Shown: in pieces, positions 27,016-40,860 of the stretch | How the letters are laid out: each line of letters opens with the position of its first letter | Position numbering within the stretch: position 1 is the stretch's first letter | Source: Mauremys mutica | Taxonomy: Eukaryota; Chordata; Testudines; Geoemydidae | DNA length: 64,000 nt | Direction of reading: 5' to 3' | Assembly: GCF_020497125.1 (NCBI RefSeq) | Contig: NC_059082.1 | Span: 30,650,965-30,714,964 of the forward strand | The notes under the pieces: generated by a model | Databases searched by the model: none | Seen by the model: the letters and a program-made list of their open reading frames with translations, nothing else | Told to the model about the DNA's origin: nothing | Translations under genes and position numbers: made by a program

Positions 27016-28800
27016 AATTCCTGGCTCACAGATTTGTTTGTGCCAGCTGGGTGGAGCATGTTTTCAGATATTATTTCTTTTGCATTTAAATGGGAACCTT
27101 TATGTTCTTTATGTAAACAAAGGGATCAGAAATAGTTATTGTAAAACACTATGGGGCAGGTGATTACTAATAGTTTGTGCATTTCCCCACATCCTTTTTG
27201 AAAGGCTGTCAGTTGTGAAATTTGCAATTAAATACCGCAGATAATGAAGTCAGCAGTTGGTGGCTGATCAATCAATTAACATATACTTATAATGTCTTTT
27301 CCTGGCTTTATCCTCTCCTCCTTTTAGAAATGATACTGATGAGATAAACAGTACTTTGGATAAGGAAATTATTTTGCACAAATCAGTGGCGTGATTTTCC
27401 CACACCACTATTTTTGTATGTTATAACAGTGTATAGCTATTTTAAAATAACTTTATTTAAAAATACTACATACACACAATCCTTTTGCAAGAGAAGATGA
27501 AAAATATCTATAGTATTAGGATAGCTGGCAATGCTTTTAAAATTAAGGCTTTCAAATACAGATTTGGTATCATGTAATCAGACTGTTATTGCCTGTTAAT
27601 GCTTATTATTACAAATAAATATACTGAAGCTTGCTTGCAGTAGTAGAAGCATACAAATACCACATACAATAGTTTTGGTGAGCATCGATAAGTGTCTTTA
27701 ATAATCAATTATTTCATTATCAGACCATAACTGTCATTACATTTCAATTAAAACCATCATTCAGGATTAAGAGTTACTGTACAATATGCAATAAATGTAC
27801 TGTAGATCGATTACTAAATGAACTTGGTAATCCTACATGAATTCAATATCCAGTTGGTACATGCTTAAAAACCCAAACCAGTCTTTTCAAAATTAAATAT
27901 GCATTTGAATAGCTTAATTTAAAGAGCCACGGGATAGCTTTGGGAGAGATAAAATTGGAAATAATGAGTTATTGTTTTTAGCAACTCCTGTTTCTATGGG
28001 CTGTGAAATAACAACCTGTCACCTGCCTTGTACAGAATATTTTTGGTACTAATACAACAGTGACAAGTTAAAGCACTTCAAGTACACTTACAAACTCCAA
28101 AAACATACAAGACCTATGCATTTCTTAAAGGACGGCTCAATTGCACTTCAACACAGACCAGGAAACCACTAAAGCTTGGTGTTCATAAATGTTTACAGTA
28201 GATCTAGGGGCATTTGAATATCATAGGAGCACATCTCTGTAGATCGATAGTCATTCCCATCCATCGATAGCCATTCCTTCTGGGAGCACGAGGTGATCTC
28301 TTGCTTTTCAGCCAGCTTGTGGCTACCATGATTTTTCAGTTGATATTAACAAGTCTGTGGTTTATAAAATATTGACACATCTGCATTGGATTATATTGGC
28401 AATAAAGAGGCCTGCTTCATGTGGCCTTTAATAGAAACCACTGCACTGCTATTCTTTCAACCTAACCATTACATTCATCTACCAGTTACATGGCTTTGGG
28501 GGGAGGGAATTAGAAAAGCAGCTTAAGCGAAGTCCCATATGGAAATGGATATCTTCCAAACTGGTTTATTTCTGTTTTTGCAAGACTTCTCTCTCTCTCT
28601 GTTGTAATATATTCAATTTGTCTTCCATTCAGACCCCACCCGATGCCACCACTTGCACCTTCACAGTTTACTGGTTTCATAATAGATGTTTTAGATGTAT
28701 GTTCAGCTCCCCCTTTCTCAAATCTTCACAGTGGGACACGTCTTCTGAGAGGGACAGTTAAATGCTGTGGTAGTGGCACACTTGTCTCACTTGTAGCCAG

Positions 28801-28934
28801 GGGGGGCTGGAACAATTTGTACAGTGGGGGTGCTGAGAGCTACTGAACCAAACTGTAACCCCTGTCTACAAGGAAACCACCTCAAGCCAGGGGGTGCAGC
28901 AACACCCCCACACCCCTAGTTCCAGCACCTATGC
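28801..28934. mobile_element. Short MITE with 11-bp flanking direct repeat
   Basis: The left end GGGGGGCTGGAACAATTTG faces the right end AGTTCCAGCACC. CTTGTAGCCAG occurs exactly on both sides (28790-28800 and 28935-28945); 8 of these bases may be the true target duplication, which would suggest hAT. Confidence 0.7.
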
Positions 28935-29551
28935 TTGTAGCCAGCCACTATGGTCATCCTGCCTCTTTTGCCTCTGACTTTTTATTATTTATTTTTTAAA
29001 GGTACAAAGCACCGCTGAATAGTTCTGCTTAAAAAGCAACTGCTATCTGATGATGCACAATAGCAAAAATTAAACTAATACCTCTAATGCTCTTTTGGAA
29101 ACTAACTCCTTGAGAGTAAACACAACTTGATAGGGAGCTCAGTAGCAGCTTTACAGGACCGTTGCTCATTTCATGACATATTTAAAACTTTATCTTGGAC
29201 ACTAACTGTCACAGGGTAGGTGGTCCCTGTGGACAAGTTAAGCCCAGGGACCCTGGACCAGATCAGGTGACTCTACAGATATTGTAGACTTCAGAGTGAC
29301 ACACAGAGTGACATTCCTGAAATTTTATCATATGGATTACAGGGGTGGCCAAGTTGTGGCCCAGCAACCACTTGTAACCCTCAAAGCTGTCTGTGTTAAG
29401 AAGAAAAAGTATATTTGACTATGAATTGAAAAGCAATCCCAAGCCATAACCTAAGGCTATTCTGGCTGCTCTGTTTCCTGATTCTTTGCTGGGCAGTAGG
29501 CACCCAAAGGAGAGAGAGAGACAAGAACTGACTGCCTCTGCCTGAGCCTAG

Positions 29552-29674
29552 TAGGGTGACCAGATAGTAAGTGTGAAAAATCGGGATGGGGGTGGGGGAT
29601 AATTGGGAGCTATATAAGAAAAAGCCCCAAATATTGGGCCTGTCCCTATAAAATCGGGATATCTGGTCACCCTA
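29552..29674 (+). mobile_element. hAT-type MITE, family 1, copy 2
   Basis: 123 bp, TAGGGTGACCAGA to TCTGGTCACCCTA, same orientation as copy 1, flanked by perfect 8-bp duplications GAGCCTAG (29544-29551 and 29675-29682). Confidence 0.93.
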
Positions 29675-30761
29675 GAGCCTAGAGGAGTGGCTAGCTAAGT
29701 ACCTCTTCCCCATACAGCTATCCTAGGCAGCTGAGTAAAGGGGAAATAGAGGAGAAGCAATAACAAGTTGTTTGGGGACTGTCCTAACTTGTACCAGCTG
29801 ACCCCTGATAACACACATGGGCCAGGGATAGTCTGAGTGTGCTTTGGCCACTTTCCTTCTTACCTCCAACACACCCCTTTCCAAAATGCCCGTTGCACCA
29901 TTGGCTGCAGAAAGGGACATGTTAAGACTAGCTATGTTCAAGCATTATCACCTCTCCTTCTCTGCTCATACTTTGTAGAATGAGTCTCTCCCATCCTACT
30001 ATTAGTTCTGTTATTGCAGCACAACTCACCTGAAAAGTGCCATTTCTTATCATTTAAATCTCTACACGCTGAAATCAGAAAAATTAGGATAGTCTGATGT
30101 GGGAAATCTGATTTCCTGATGGATGCAAATCAGCTATGCATTTTGAAGGATGATGATGCTCTGCTCCTAAATATATTTGGTCATGTTGCCTATTGTATAT
30201 GTATATGCTTTTCATTTTTGTGACAGTAGAAGCCAATGCCAATTTAAACTCTGTCATGAATAAAAATATACATTATTCTAAAATATGATGAGGTGAGTGG
30301 TTCAATTTAAAATACACACAGAATGAGGGAACAACTTCATACACAGGAAAAAACAAAGGACAATTACAATTCATAGTCTGGAGACTTTTAAGCAGCTGGG
30401 ATTGGGTAACTTTGGGAAATTTTTTTTGTAACAGTGGATTAATATGATAATTCTCTACTTGTACAATTAGAGCAGAGACCTGCAGAGTCAGGACTTGATC
30501 AAACAATCACTGTCTTCCTTTCATAATTCTATAGTTATTCTAAAATGTGTACAGTACAAGCTCTTTAAATCAGCGGGGAACTACTCAGTCCCTTAAGAAT
30601 TAGAAGATGGGTCATGCAATGTGCTAGGAGCACTCCTTAACAGCTGGCATGTTGGATCCAAATTTCAGCAAAGCCATTCTGCATCAGTCACTTCTACCAC
30701 TTAGAGACACAAGATGGGTGAGGTAATAACAAAACATACAGCTTTAAAAGCTATAGAAGTA

Positions 30762-30899
30762 TGCAGTATTGTTGTACCCATATTGGTCCCAGTGTGTTAG
30801 AGAGCCAACCGTTGGTCCAATAAAAGACATTACCTCATCCACCTAGTCTCTCTAACATCCTAGGACCAACATGGCTCATCACCACTACATACTTCTACA
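30762..30899. repeat. Foldback repeat, family 4, short copy
   Basis: The left word GTATTGTTGTACCCATATTG faces the right AGGACCAACATGGCT; between them TTGGTCCAATAAAAGACATT and TACCTCATCCACCTAGTCTC match the right arm of the 42510-42722 repeat. A truncated member of that family. Confidence 0.55.
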
Positions 30900-32066
30900 G
30901 TTTGTAAAGCTATAGGTTTTGAAATGTAATTGTGTATTCTATGTGCATCTAGAAGTTTTTAGATTTGGTTCTTCCTGATTATAAATATTTACCTATAATA
31001 CTGATGTAAACAAAATAAAAGATAGCTTTCCAGAGTCTAGTATTAATCATTAAGTGACCTGTTGTATTTTTCAGACACAGCACTGTGATCATGCTGTATA
31101 TCCATAGATACATTGTGTCCTTCAGAGAAAGGACTTTCATATAGGAGTTCTCTCCTTTATTTTAGGTGATATGAAATCCACACTCTAGCAGTGCCTGAGA
31201 GGCTATTCATCATTTACTTATGTCCTTGAAGTGCAGCATTGGACCATGCATGAAGGAACACGTAAAACTGCACAATTAAATTAAGTGTTTCTCTTTTGGC
31301 ATGGTGCATAAGCGCTACAGACAGTTAGAAAATCCAGCAACCAGAATGCAAATGAAAACAAAAATGTTAAAAAAATAAAATGAGGCAGTAGAATCTGCTT
31401 GATCAAACGGCTACATATAACTTTGACTTGTGAGTTGTCATATACTGCTTTTCGGCTTTTTTTTTTTAATATAGTCTCACAAAATTAAGACATCAGTTTT
31501 TTTAAGAAATTACAGCACTGTCCATCACTGTGTCATTCATATTAGAATTAAATTATGCAAGTATGCATTTCTAGCCTGGTACTCAGGAAATGAATGCAGA
31601 TCTCCCAGAATTATGAATGGGTTTTGCTTTTCTCCCTGCATACTCTTCTGCATAAATCTGCTCCCAGAAAAGTAAAAGATTGTAGCATTTCCAAAAGACA
31701 ATTATATTTTTGGCTTAATGAAGCCTAACTTTTATCAACTGCTTCAAAGGACCAAGTTTCAGAATTCCTTGGGCTTTACTCTTGGGATATGAACACTGCA
31801 ATCCAGGCCAAAGTAACTGTGCTAGGCTCTTCACAGAAAACACAGGCCTCAGCACTTAAGAGTTATTAAAGTTTAGGCATACTGATATCTTGGCGTGCAT
31901 AGGGTTTATAATTGTTGTTATACTCGGTTATACTGAAGCATAGTAATAAAATATTTTGCTCTGTTCAGTTAAAAAAACATTAATCTTAACTATCCTGCCT
32001 ATCGATCTTCGATTTTCTCTAGAGCCCATCACCATAGTAACTCCCTTCCTCATTTCAGTGTCTCAG

Positions 32067-32225
32067 CCCATGTCTACACACAGCCCCTGGTTCGAACTAG
32101 GGTACGCGAATTCAGCTACGTGAATAACGTAGCTGAATTCGAACTACCCTAGTTCGAATGACTTACCGTCCAGACGCCGCGGAAGCGAACTCCGCGGCTC
32201 CAAGGTCGACTCCAGTCCCAGCCTA
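32067..32225. mobile_element. MITE-like fragment with a 31-bp hairpin
   Basis: It begins CCCATGTCTACACACAGC. The arms 32091-32121 and 32127-32158 are inverse to each other with one small mismatch region and a 5-base loop (GAATA). Downstream GACGCCGCGGAAGCGAACTC is GC-rich and unlike the surrounding intron. The far terminus is not clear. Confidence 0.65.
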
Positions 32226-32727
32226 ATAATGGTCCCGGAAACAATAACAAGAATAGTTGAGGTTTTTGTAGCAATTCTCTCCTACTCCAACAGGGAAGGG
32301 ACCTAGGTATAGAGAGAGACACGGGTGGACGGACACACATATGTATGTATCTGTGTATGTGAAAAATCTTCCATTTGTTGTGTAATCTGAATCCTATCAT
32401 TTAGTCCACACTTGGAAAACAGTGCTGCTGTTATCCAAACTGTCAGCCATTGGAGGTTTGCACTCAGGACTGCAACAAAAAAAATATTCCAGGGTTATTT
32501 TCCACACTGTTTGCAGATCTACTTTTCTGCAATTCAGGATAGAAATCCCATTTCCTTTAATGATAATGGAACACAACGTAGCCACTGTTTAATATGAAGC
32601 ACTAGACCTGCGCTCAAACATACGAGCATGAATTGTCACCAAACTTGTGAGATACGATTCTGCAGTTACCTATAAACAATAATTGAGTTAATAAGACATA
32701 GGAGAACAATGTCAACCTTTGTATCTA

Positions 32728-33014
32728 GGGTACATCTACGCAGCAAAAACCCCTCTGCAGCAATGAGTCTTAGAGCCAGGGTCAACTGACTCGGACTTGC
32801 ACTATAGGGCTAATATTAGCAGTGTACACATCTGGGTTCAGTCTGGAGTCCTGGCTCTGAAACTTGGCGAGAGAAGGGGGGTCTTGGAGTCTGGGTTCCA
32901 GCCCAAGCCTGAACTACTACATTGCTATATTGAGCCCCACAGCGCAAGCCCAAGTCAGCTGACCTGGTCTTTGCGACTAGCTGCTGTGGGTCTTTTTTTT
33001 TTGCAGTGTAGACG
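32728..33014. mobile_element. Palindromic MITE, family 2, copy 2
   Basis: The left end GGGTACATCTACGCAGCAAA faces the right TTGCAGTGTAGAC; inner arms GGTCAACTGACTCGGAC and CCCAAGTCAGCTGACC are near inverse. Same family as 25580-25853. The open frame inside is not a gene. Confidence 0.65.
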
Positions 33015-35030
33015 CGGAAGTCCTAAAGTCTCATGGGGATTTAAGGAAGGAGTTCTGTCTGAGAATGGGGTTTAGAAAGTAATGATGTGAACACTGGAAA
33101 GCTCATTCTAGTATGGCAGAATAGCACTAATCTGTAGTAGGGAGTATTGGCCTTATCTATTTCTCTCCTGGAGGGCCCGGTGCTACATCACTGAGGTCAG
33201 CAGGAGTTTTGCTACATCATCAAATTTATGTTCCCCATGTAGGGTTTTATACTCTGTGATCAGACTTATAAACCTACACTGGGTCTCAATTTGGTTTTCA
33301 GAGAGAAACGGTATTTAAAACAAAGTGCCTAAGAAACACTGTGAGAGTTTGACAATGGTGTTTTCTGCTTTTATATGGGAGGCCTATGGAACTGGGTGGG
33401 TTACGGAGTTGATGGTGGAAGGAGCCAGCTTATATTGCTTTCCCTGCCCTTCCCCTGGTAGTTGGTACTTAGAAATCAACCCACACTCAGCTAGGGAAGC
33501 AGGCTATTTAACCATTTAATGTTGTTCGTTCATATGAAGGACTTGTGGCAAAAATTCTGAGTGCTGCTACTGACTGGATGCACCAATGTATATCCAACAA
33601 TAGATTATCATATAATGTGTACAGCAGATGATTATAGTGCAGAGCAGCAGTGGTGGCTGTACATAACTGGGTGTTTCTCAAGTGGCAAATAGAAATGATT
33701 TTATGGGCCCTTTATATCACCAGAGTTGGGCAAAGACAGTGTGGTAGGACTGAGGATCTGACCTCCTCTTGCAGTAGTTTTCAATGTATTGTACTTAGAT
33801 GCTATGGATGCTACTTATATTTCTATAAAATTGTGTATATTTATTAAACATTCATTACATGAATTTAAAATCTGAGTCAAGGTTTAAATTAAATATTATA
33901 GAACCAGTTCAGATGTACTCATTTCATGCTTCATTCATCAGATTAATGTGTTTATTAAAAAACCCACAGTATATTATTTACTTGAGGTATATTTTTTCAA
34001 ATGACTTTCATGGCTGACTTACAAGTCCAAACCAGTCATAAATTAAAATTAAAATTAAAATTAGAGATTTAAAATTTTTTTCCACAGCAGTTATGAAATG
34101 CTGCTTTTCAAGGTTTAGATTCCTTATTAGACAATGTTATAGTCAGTCCATGAAAAATATATAAACTTGTCTCATAAAATAAGACCAAATTTCAAGATGT
34201 ACTTTCATGAATTAATCATGAAGAAAGGCTCAAAGACCCACTACAATATAGATTTCTCACGAGACGTGGAAGCTTAATCGTGTCATTAAATCTCATTATG
34301 CCCCTGCACAAATGGTAGATGTGAACCAAATGTGGCCCTGATTGCGCACTGAGAACTATGAAGGTGCCGGGGTGCCTCTGCGGGTACTCTGTACAGGATT
34401 GTGACCTTGCCTTAGGTATTATCACAAAATGACTGGCCTGAACTTTTAAAGCTTCCTATGAATGATTTGTTTGTTTCTTGAGGGTCTGTTTACCTCTCAC
34501 CATGGCAACAAGGGAAATAATTACTATTCTGGAACTTAAAAACCCAGGAGGACACTTATGTACTTTGATCACAATGAAGCTTAAGCTGTCAGGAAACCAT
34601 AGATATTGAATTATAATACTAAAGAAAACAGAGAGAATTCTGACAACTTCCATAGAAGAGCAGGTTATTTGTTAAACATTTCCTACAGCTACAGAAAAAT
34701 TCATAAAACCCTAACAGTCCATCTAGAAATCACTGTTTATTGTTTGCCCCTTGTATTAAGTTGTAGCACATAGTTTTAATCATCAGTCTAATCATAATTA
34801 ATTTCTATATTAACTTAAAAAGAGGTATAAAAATGGAGCTGTGGAAAAGGATGAGCATATTCTAAGATCATTTGTTTTCTTGCAGCCAATAAATACCACG
34901 TGTGTCATGAACAACTAACTGAGCCAACGTACTGAATGCAATGAGTGAAATGCAACTTTGTCTTTAGTACGGCTGCTATTTTGCACCATACGGAAGCTTC
35001 TAATTACAGTGATGTGATTTTATGGTTGAC

Positions 35031-35275
35031 TAGAGCTGGGGAAATAACTCAAAGAATTATTCATAAATATTCCCTTGAATAAAAATTGAACTGGAACTTT
35101 TAATTCTGTGATTGGCCCAAACCCAGAGGGGTGCAGAGATATTAGAAAAAGAAAAAAGAAAAATACGTGTTAAATACTTTTGAACTTCACAAAAAAGTTT
35201 TAGTTTGGATTCAGTTTGACTCTTGGTCAACAATTTGAATCAGTTTTATTCTACTGTAATAGTTGTCCATCTCTA
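35031..35275. repeat. Diverged MITE-like repeat (TAGAGCTGG ends)
   Basis: TAGAGCTGGGGAAAT at the left and TTGTCCATCTCTA at the right are inverse, with A/T-rich sequence between. No target duplication seen. Fragments of similar ends (AGCTGGTCAAAA) lie near 12835 and 42779. Confidence 0.35.
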
Positions 35276-36447
35276 CTTTCTTTAAGTTTTAGTTACAACT
35301 ATTCATAGGCCTGAGCTGCAAAATTCAGGTCTGGATTTCAACATTCCCCAGCCAAAGTTCAGTGGTTTTCATATTCAGGGTTTTGCTCATTACTTGGTCA
35401 TCTGTAATTGTGAAATTTAGATCCACGTTTGGGTCTGGATTTTATACACCCCACGCCCCTGTACTATTTGGATTTGGGCTTCTGGCTCACTCCATCTCTA
35501 GCCAATAACTGTGTATTAAATGAAAATATAGCATTTTAAAATAAGTCATTGCAAATAGATCCATTATAAAAAAATGTTGTATTGGGGAAAATGTTAACTA
35601 TGTTATGCAAAAGGTGCTGTATCAGCAGAAGACAGTACTGCTCAATGCAGATTCGAGGTTTTCTTAAGGTCAAGGCTTTATTACATGTAATTTCTCTTGA
35701 TTTTCAGAAGTAATTTTCTTCTAGTGCACACGTTATAGAATCAATTAACTCTATATTTTAACAGATGGCTTACTACACATTTTTTAACTGACATGACACC
35801 AGGTACACCACCCTGTAAAACTGCGATGTAAGCAAATCAAGCATGACAGAATTTTCAGTGTAGGGGAGGAAGAAGAAAAAAACGTTACACTACCTGTTTC
35901 TGATACAATGCCCTTTAAATTCTGGGGCAAATCCTACCCAACTGACAAAATGTGTTTCAAAATGTAAAGGTTTTCATGTAAGATTAAGGAAAGATAAGAG
36001 ACATAGCTATAATGAGTGAAACTGATGGTCTATTTATGCCCATACACAAGGAGTACACTTGAACAAGCACTTCTCTTACTGTGGCTAGTGAAGCAATTTA
36101 CTTGGAAGCTCATTAGAGCTTAAGAATGACACAAGGTGGTGGGGGGACTGGGCATTTGAAGCAGGAGATGCAGGGAGCTCATACAAGGAGCGTGGTCTTT
36201 GGGGCTCCTTGGAGTTCGCAGCTATGCCCACGGTCTCTCAAATTATGGCAACCCCCAAATGTCATCAGCAGAGCCAGGATTGAAACCCTGGCTATCTCTC
36301 AACAGGAGGTTGCTAACTTCCATCTCAGAGTCTCTCATTCATTAAATATCATTGACAATGAAATGTTCTTACACATTTTTTGCTAGTTTTAAATTCAATT
36401 TCACATGCAACTTTTAAATGTAGATTTAATATGGGCTTAACTAATAT

Positions 36448-36450
<3 letters not shown>

Positions 36451-36480
<30 letters not shown>
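36451..36480 (+). repeat. (TA)15 microsatellite
   Basis: A pure TA run of 30 bases. Confidence 0.98.
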
Positions 36481-36483
<3 letters not shown>

Positions 36484-36499
36484 CATAAATATCCCACTA

Positions 36500-36605
36500 T
36501 TTTATGCTTCACTTCATCTTTATAGCTCAAAGCACTTCACAAAGCAAATAAACATCATTATCCCCATTTTATAGACAGGGAAACTGAGCCACAAGGATAG
36601 TGCTA
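36500..36605 (+). repeat. MIR-like SINE fragment
   Basis: AAAGCACTTCACAAAGC then CATTATCCCCATTTTATAGA and CAGGGAAACTGAGCCACAAG is the standard MIR-type core. Confidence 0.5.
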
Positions 36606-36955
36606 TAAATGATCCCAAACTCTACTGACTGATGGCATTCAATGGGTTACCACATTCTCTCCCCTTACCTTCCACCTGATCAGTCTCATTCTCCTGGCCT
36701 ATCATTCTCCTTCCCCTCCTCTTCCTCCTCTCTTTTCTACCTCAGTCTCCCTATTTATTAAACCAATCTGCCAATAATTACTGCAGAGACTTAGAGATGG
36801 AGCAGGGAACTGCATGTGATGTTCCAAAGAACACAGGGTTTGTTTTTGCTCACTCACATTTCTTTCTGGTGCAGGATGGCCCAGCTGCAATAATGGAAGT
36901 GTGATCGAAGAATGTTAAATCAAGTGTCAGATCACGCTGACACCCAGAGCACTCA

Positions 36956-37219
<264 letters not shown>

Positions 37220-37984
37220 TTACAAAAAGAGTCATGATTTTATGACAATACTTCTTTATTCTAACAATTGGCAATTGGAAGGCGGTGGTACAATTGACAA
37301 GTGAGACCAGGAGGAATGCCTCTCCAACTTTCCTATGATGGTATTTTGTCAACAAATGAACTCATTCCAAATGCATCTCCATTTCCTTCATTTGTGGACT
37401 TACTATTCATTATTATTGTTATTTATTACCAGTTTGCTGGGCACTGTTAAACATAAAAGAACATATGGTTCCTGCCCTGAAGTTGTGCACATCACAGATG
37501 AATGTGGCTCTGACTGGACAGATTAACTTTTAAAATAATGAATGGTGAAAGAAGTGTTTCTGTAGAATTGGGGTTTGGAGAATTGTATTCCCAAGGATTT
37601 ATTTGAAGAAATATATACTAGTGATTGTGACAGATCATAACCATTATATATTTTAAACCCCTACGTTTGGTTAACTTGTTATGGATCAAATGAAATTTAG
37701 CCCACAACTATCATCTCACATCACTCCAAACATCAAACATACCATATTCTGCTTTAATCTCAAAAGTCTACTCAGAAGTAATCTCAACATCATTATTCTG
37801 CTATAAAGACAGTTCGCTTTATATGCCCTGATCCTAGGAATAACTGGCAGTTCACAAAGAATGAAGACTCTTGCAAGCCTCTATTAAGGGAGAACCTTAT
37901 TTTATAAAAAACCAAAACCACAAAAAACAAACAAACCAACCAACCCCCTATGGGACTCTTTGTCCTATTTTGCTATAAATTCTT

Positions 37985-38700
37985 ATTGAAATTCAATGTA
38001 GTCAAGTGCAAGCTAATGCGCACTGAAAAAAATAATTTTAAGTACTCATACACGTCGCTAGTGTTAGGAAAGGGCCAGCTATTGATGTGACAGAACAGTG
38101 AAAACATCTACTCAACGTACAGAGGAGAGGTCAGCAAGGCAAACAAAACATAGAGATTTACAAAGAGTGGGCTATAAAGCACTACTGACAATATTATAAT
38201 GCCAATATTATAGTTAGATGACACACCCTCACCAGGAACACTGTGTTCAGTTCCAGTAACCTTATCTCCAAAAAGACAGAAATAGAACAAGTCCAAAAAC
38301 ACGGTGGGAGGAAAAAAAGATTAGAGGCATGGAAAACCTTCTGTATGAGAAGACATTGAAAAGATGGAGAGGGTTTAAAGAGGAAATGAGCAAGAAGGGA
38401 TCTGAGAGGGTTTTAGAAAATGATGACTGGATAAGAGAAGGTCAGTATCATGCACTAATTTACCTCTCCCAATAAACGCACAAGGAGTTATTTGATAAAA
38501 CTGATAAAAGGCTATTTTTAAAGACAGAACAGAGGCCATCTGTGGAACTAACAGCCATAAAACATAATGGAGACCCAGAGCTTGGTAGCATTAAAATAAA
38601 AGACTAGACATGGATATATGGATAACAAGTATATCCACAGTTGCATCAGATAAACTTTTAAAATTATTTTAAGTTGTTGTACTTCAGCAAAAGTCAATGC
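37985..38700 (+). mobile_element. Ancient L3/CR1-type LINE relic
   Basis: Scattered translated words keep LINE order: LMRTEKNNFKYS near the start, then the region equivalent to FCMRRHKDGEG, and a C-terminal VELTAIKHNGDPELGSIKIK-like end near 38540-38600. Many stops and frame changes; very old. Confidence 0.45.
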
Positions 38701-38799
38701 TGACTGTTTGGCTTTAAGAAGAAACTCCTTAAAAGGCAGGTCCATTGTCTGGCCATGGCAGAAGAAACACAGCAGGCAACGGATGTGGTTTATTTAGAT

Positions 38800-40735
38800 G
38801 CAACTTTATTCTCTTAAAATATATGGGTGTACCTGGCAATAAATTGTACAGTGCAGGTCATCATTGTTTCCTTAATCCTTTCCACATAATCCTCAACCTG
38901 GTCCCAGCCATCGCATAAGAGATTTAAGGGAGCTAGAAAAGGAGGGGGGTGTTGGCTCCCTGCTAAAACAGACATAGGAGCCCCAACCTCCTGTTTCCTC
39001 AGCTCCCTTAAGGGATGCTTTATTTTACCTCCTTTTCCAATCCACTTTATCCAATATCCATATCCCTTCCATAATGAAAATCTGCCCTGAACATCTGCCA
39101 CAAGGAGGTGCCAGCAATTTTATTTGGCTGTGAACTCCCCCCAACCCCCTAACCCTGCAACCAGGCTCCACACATTCACTGATTCCTTCCTTAATATCAG
39201 ACAAAAATAACCTCATTTCCCAGTCGGATAGGTGTACCCCATCCTCTGAATAACTTGCTTGCCAAGTAAGATATGTCTAGATGTGAAATTACCAACCCGC
39301 CTTGGGTATGTATGAATTTAGCCACCTCCTTCTTTGTATACCTCTTGGTCCTAACACTACCCCTGGAGGCTTCACTGCTCCCTGACACACCCTGCGCTGT
39401 AACATGTCAGACCAAATAGTTGCCACACACCCACCCCCGGAAAAATCTTGGATCTGCCCCAAATCCCTCTTATCAAGACAACCCCCTTACACCTTCCCAA
39501 ATTATTTTCACCAATGTGAACAATAATCACATCCAGGGCCTGCTCCCAGCCTACCAAAGAGTGTACAAGGGGCATCAGCAGGTCCCAGAGCATGCCCCTC
39601 CTTGACTAATTCCCTCGCTTCTTGTAGAGTGCCCTTCCATCTATGCCAACTCAGAGATGCCTCACTAATGAGGCCCAGAAGTGAATTTGTGGGCCAAATG
39701 CACAATATTATGCCCACCCATCCAGTCCCCAAGAGGGGCCATACACCTGTGGGGGGATGAGCACAGCCAGCAATCCTGCCCCACTCACCCAGGTGCTTTC
39801 ATTTAGTAGCACACTGGACTGACCCCCCATAATATGTGCTCCCGCTTGGTGGTGGTGGTGGGGAGAGCCCAGCCAGCTTGCTCAAGGGGACACCCACTCA
39901 CTAGTCTGTCATATGGGGGGCACAGCCAGCCCCCCTCCACCTGCAAGAAGCCACTAGCCCTTCCTCTTCTGGCTCAGGCTGTTGCTGCTCTGTGCTTACT
40001 CCACTCCCCCAATGCTTCCCAGGCTGCCCACCACGCATGCTCCTGCACATGGAATTCGTGTGTGGGGGGGGGGAAAGAGAGTTTAGAGCTCAGCTAGGCC
40101 CTCAGCCCCCAGGCCCTTAAGGGGTCCACTCACCCAAGGAAAAGCTTCTGTGGGTGTGGTGGTGGAGGGAGGGAAGTAGTCACACTTATTTGAGTCCTGC
40201 CTCTGCTGCTCTTTCTGCCTCTATTGTGATCCTGGGATGAATCTGATTTCAGCCAGTCATTGCTCCTGGGTTCCCCTTCTTCTGTGCTCTGGTATGCTGA
40301 CAGCACCCTCCCCCTGTTACTACCTGTTTCCCCTTCCTCCTGTGTGCTAGGTACCCTAACTCTGCACCCTCTCCCATGTGTCCCTATTGCATGCTGATCT
40401 GGAGCTGCTCCTTTTGCTCCAGTCTGCCTAGAAGAGGAAACCCTCCATTTCTGTGAGCTGCTGCCAGCCTGATATAGGTGAAAGAGAGCTTCTCCTGCAG
40501 CAGGGGCCGGTGGAGATAAATACCCCTCCACCTTCTGGTGGTCTGCTGGAAGGGTAGTACCCTCCCCCGCTCCCCACACCTAATCCAGCCTTTTCCTGTT
40601 CCTCCTCCAGTCTGTACAGGTAAACTTTTCCCCTTTCTGCTGCTAGTTGCAGGGGGATTCTTTAAAGGGACAACACCACCTTTTCTTCCAACTAGCCAGA
40701 CAAGCGCACACTGCATAAAGTTGCAGTGAGCACAT
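38800..40735 (-). pseudogene. Degraded transposon-derived gene with SGNH-hydrolase-like domain
   Basis: On the minus strand, spread over several frames, there is a consistent order of SGNH/GDSL-like blocks. A GHNIVHLAHKF-like start lies near 39700, SWHRWKGTLQEARELVKEGH near 39650, DVIIVHIGENNLG near 39530 (the G-x-N-D block, here decayed), KEVAKFIHTQGGLVISHLDI near 39290, and DGVHLSDW near 39240 (the D-x-x-H block), then FLSDIKEGIS. A one-base shift just before DGVHLSDW breaks the frame, and other stops and shifts occur upstream. Further upstream on the same strand (40130-40579) is a 149-residue frame rich in Arg, Ser and Pro. Such domains occur in tyrosine-recombinase retroelements and in ORF1 of some CR1 elements. 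I did not find a reverse transcriptase or recombinase next to it, so the parent element is unsettled. Confidence 0.5.
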
Positions 40736-40744
40736 TTATAGGGT

Positions 40745-40860
40745 TTTCTTCACCTTCCTCTGAAACACTTGGAATGGGCCACCATCAAAAATAGGATGCT
40801 GAACTCAATGGACCTCTAGTCTGATCTGGAATGGCAATTCTTATGTTCAGTTCCTGGGTT
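40745..40860 (+). repeat. Reptile interspersed repeat fragment
   Basis: CACCTTCCTCTGAAACACTT, then GGACCTCTAGTCTGATCTGG and GGCAATTCTTATGTTC match a phrase order common in turtle repeats, from memory. Parent element not determined. Confidence 0.4.

Noticed and set aside
40130..40729. Overlapping minus-strand frames of 149 and 110 residues as a host gene
   Set aside because: No signal for a start, splice sites or known domain; composition and position upstream of the SGNH-like relic fit transposon-derived sequence.
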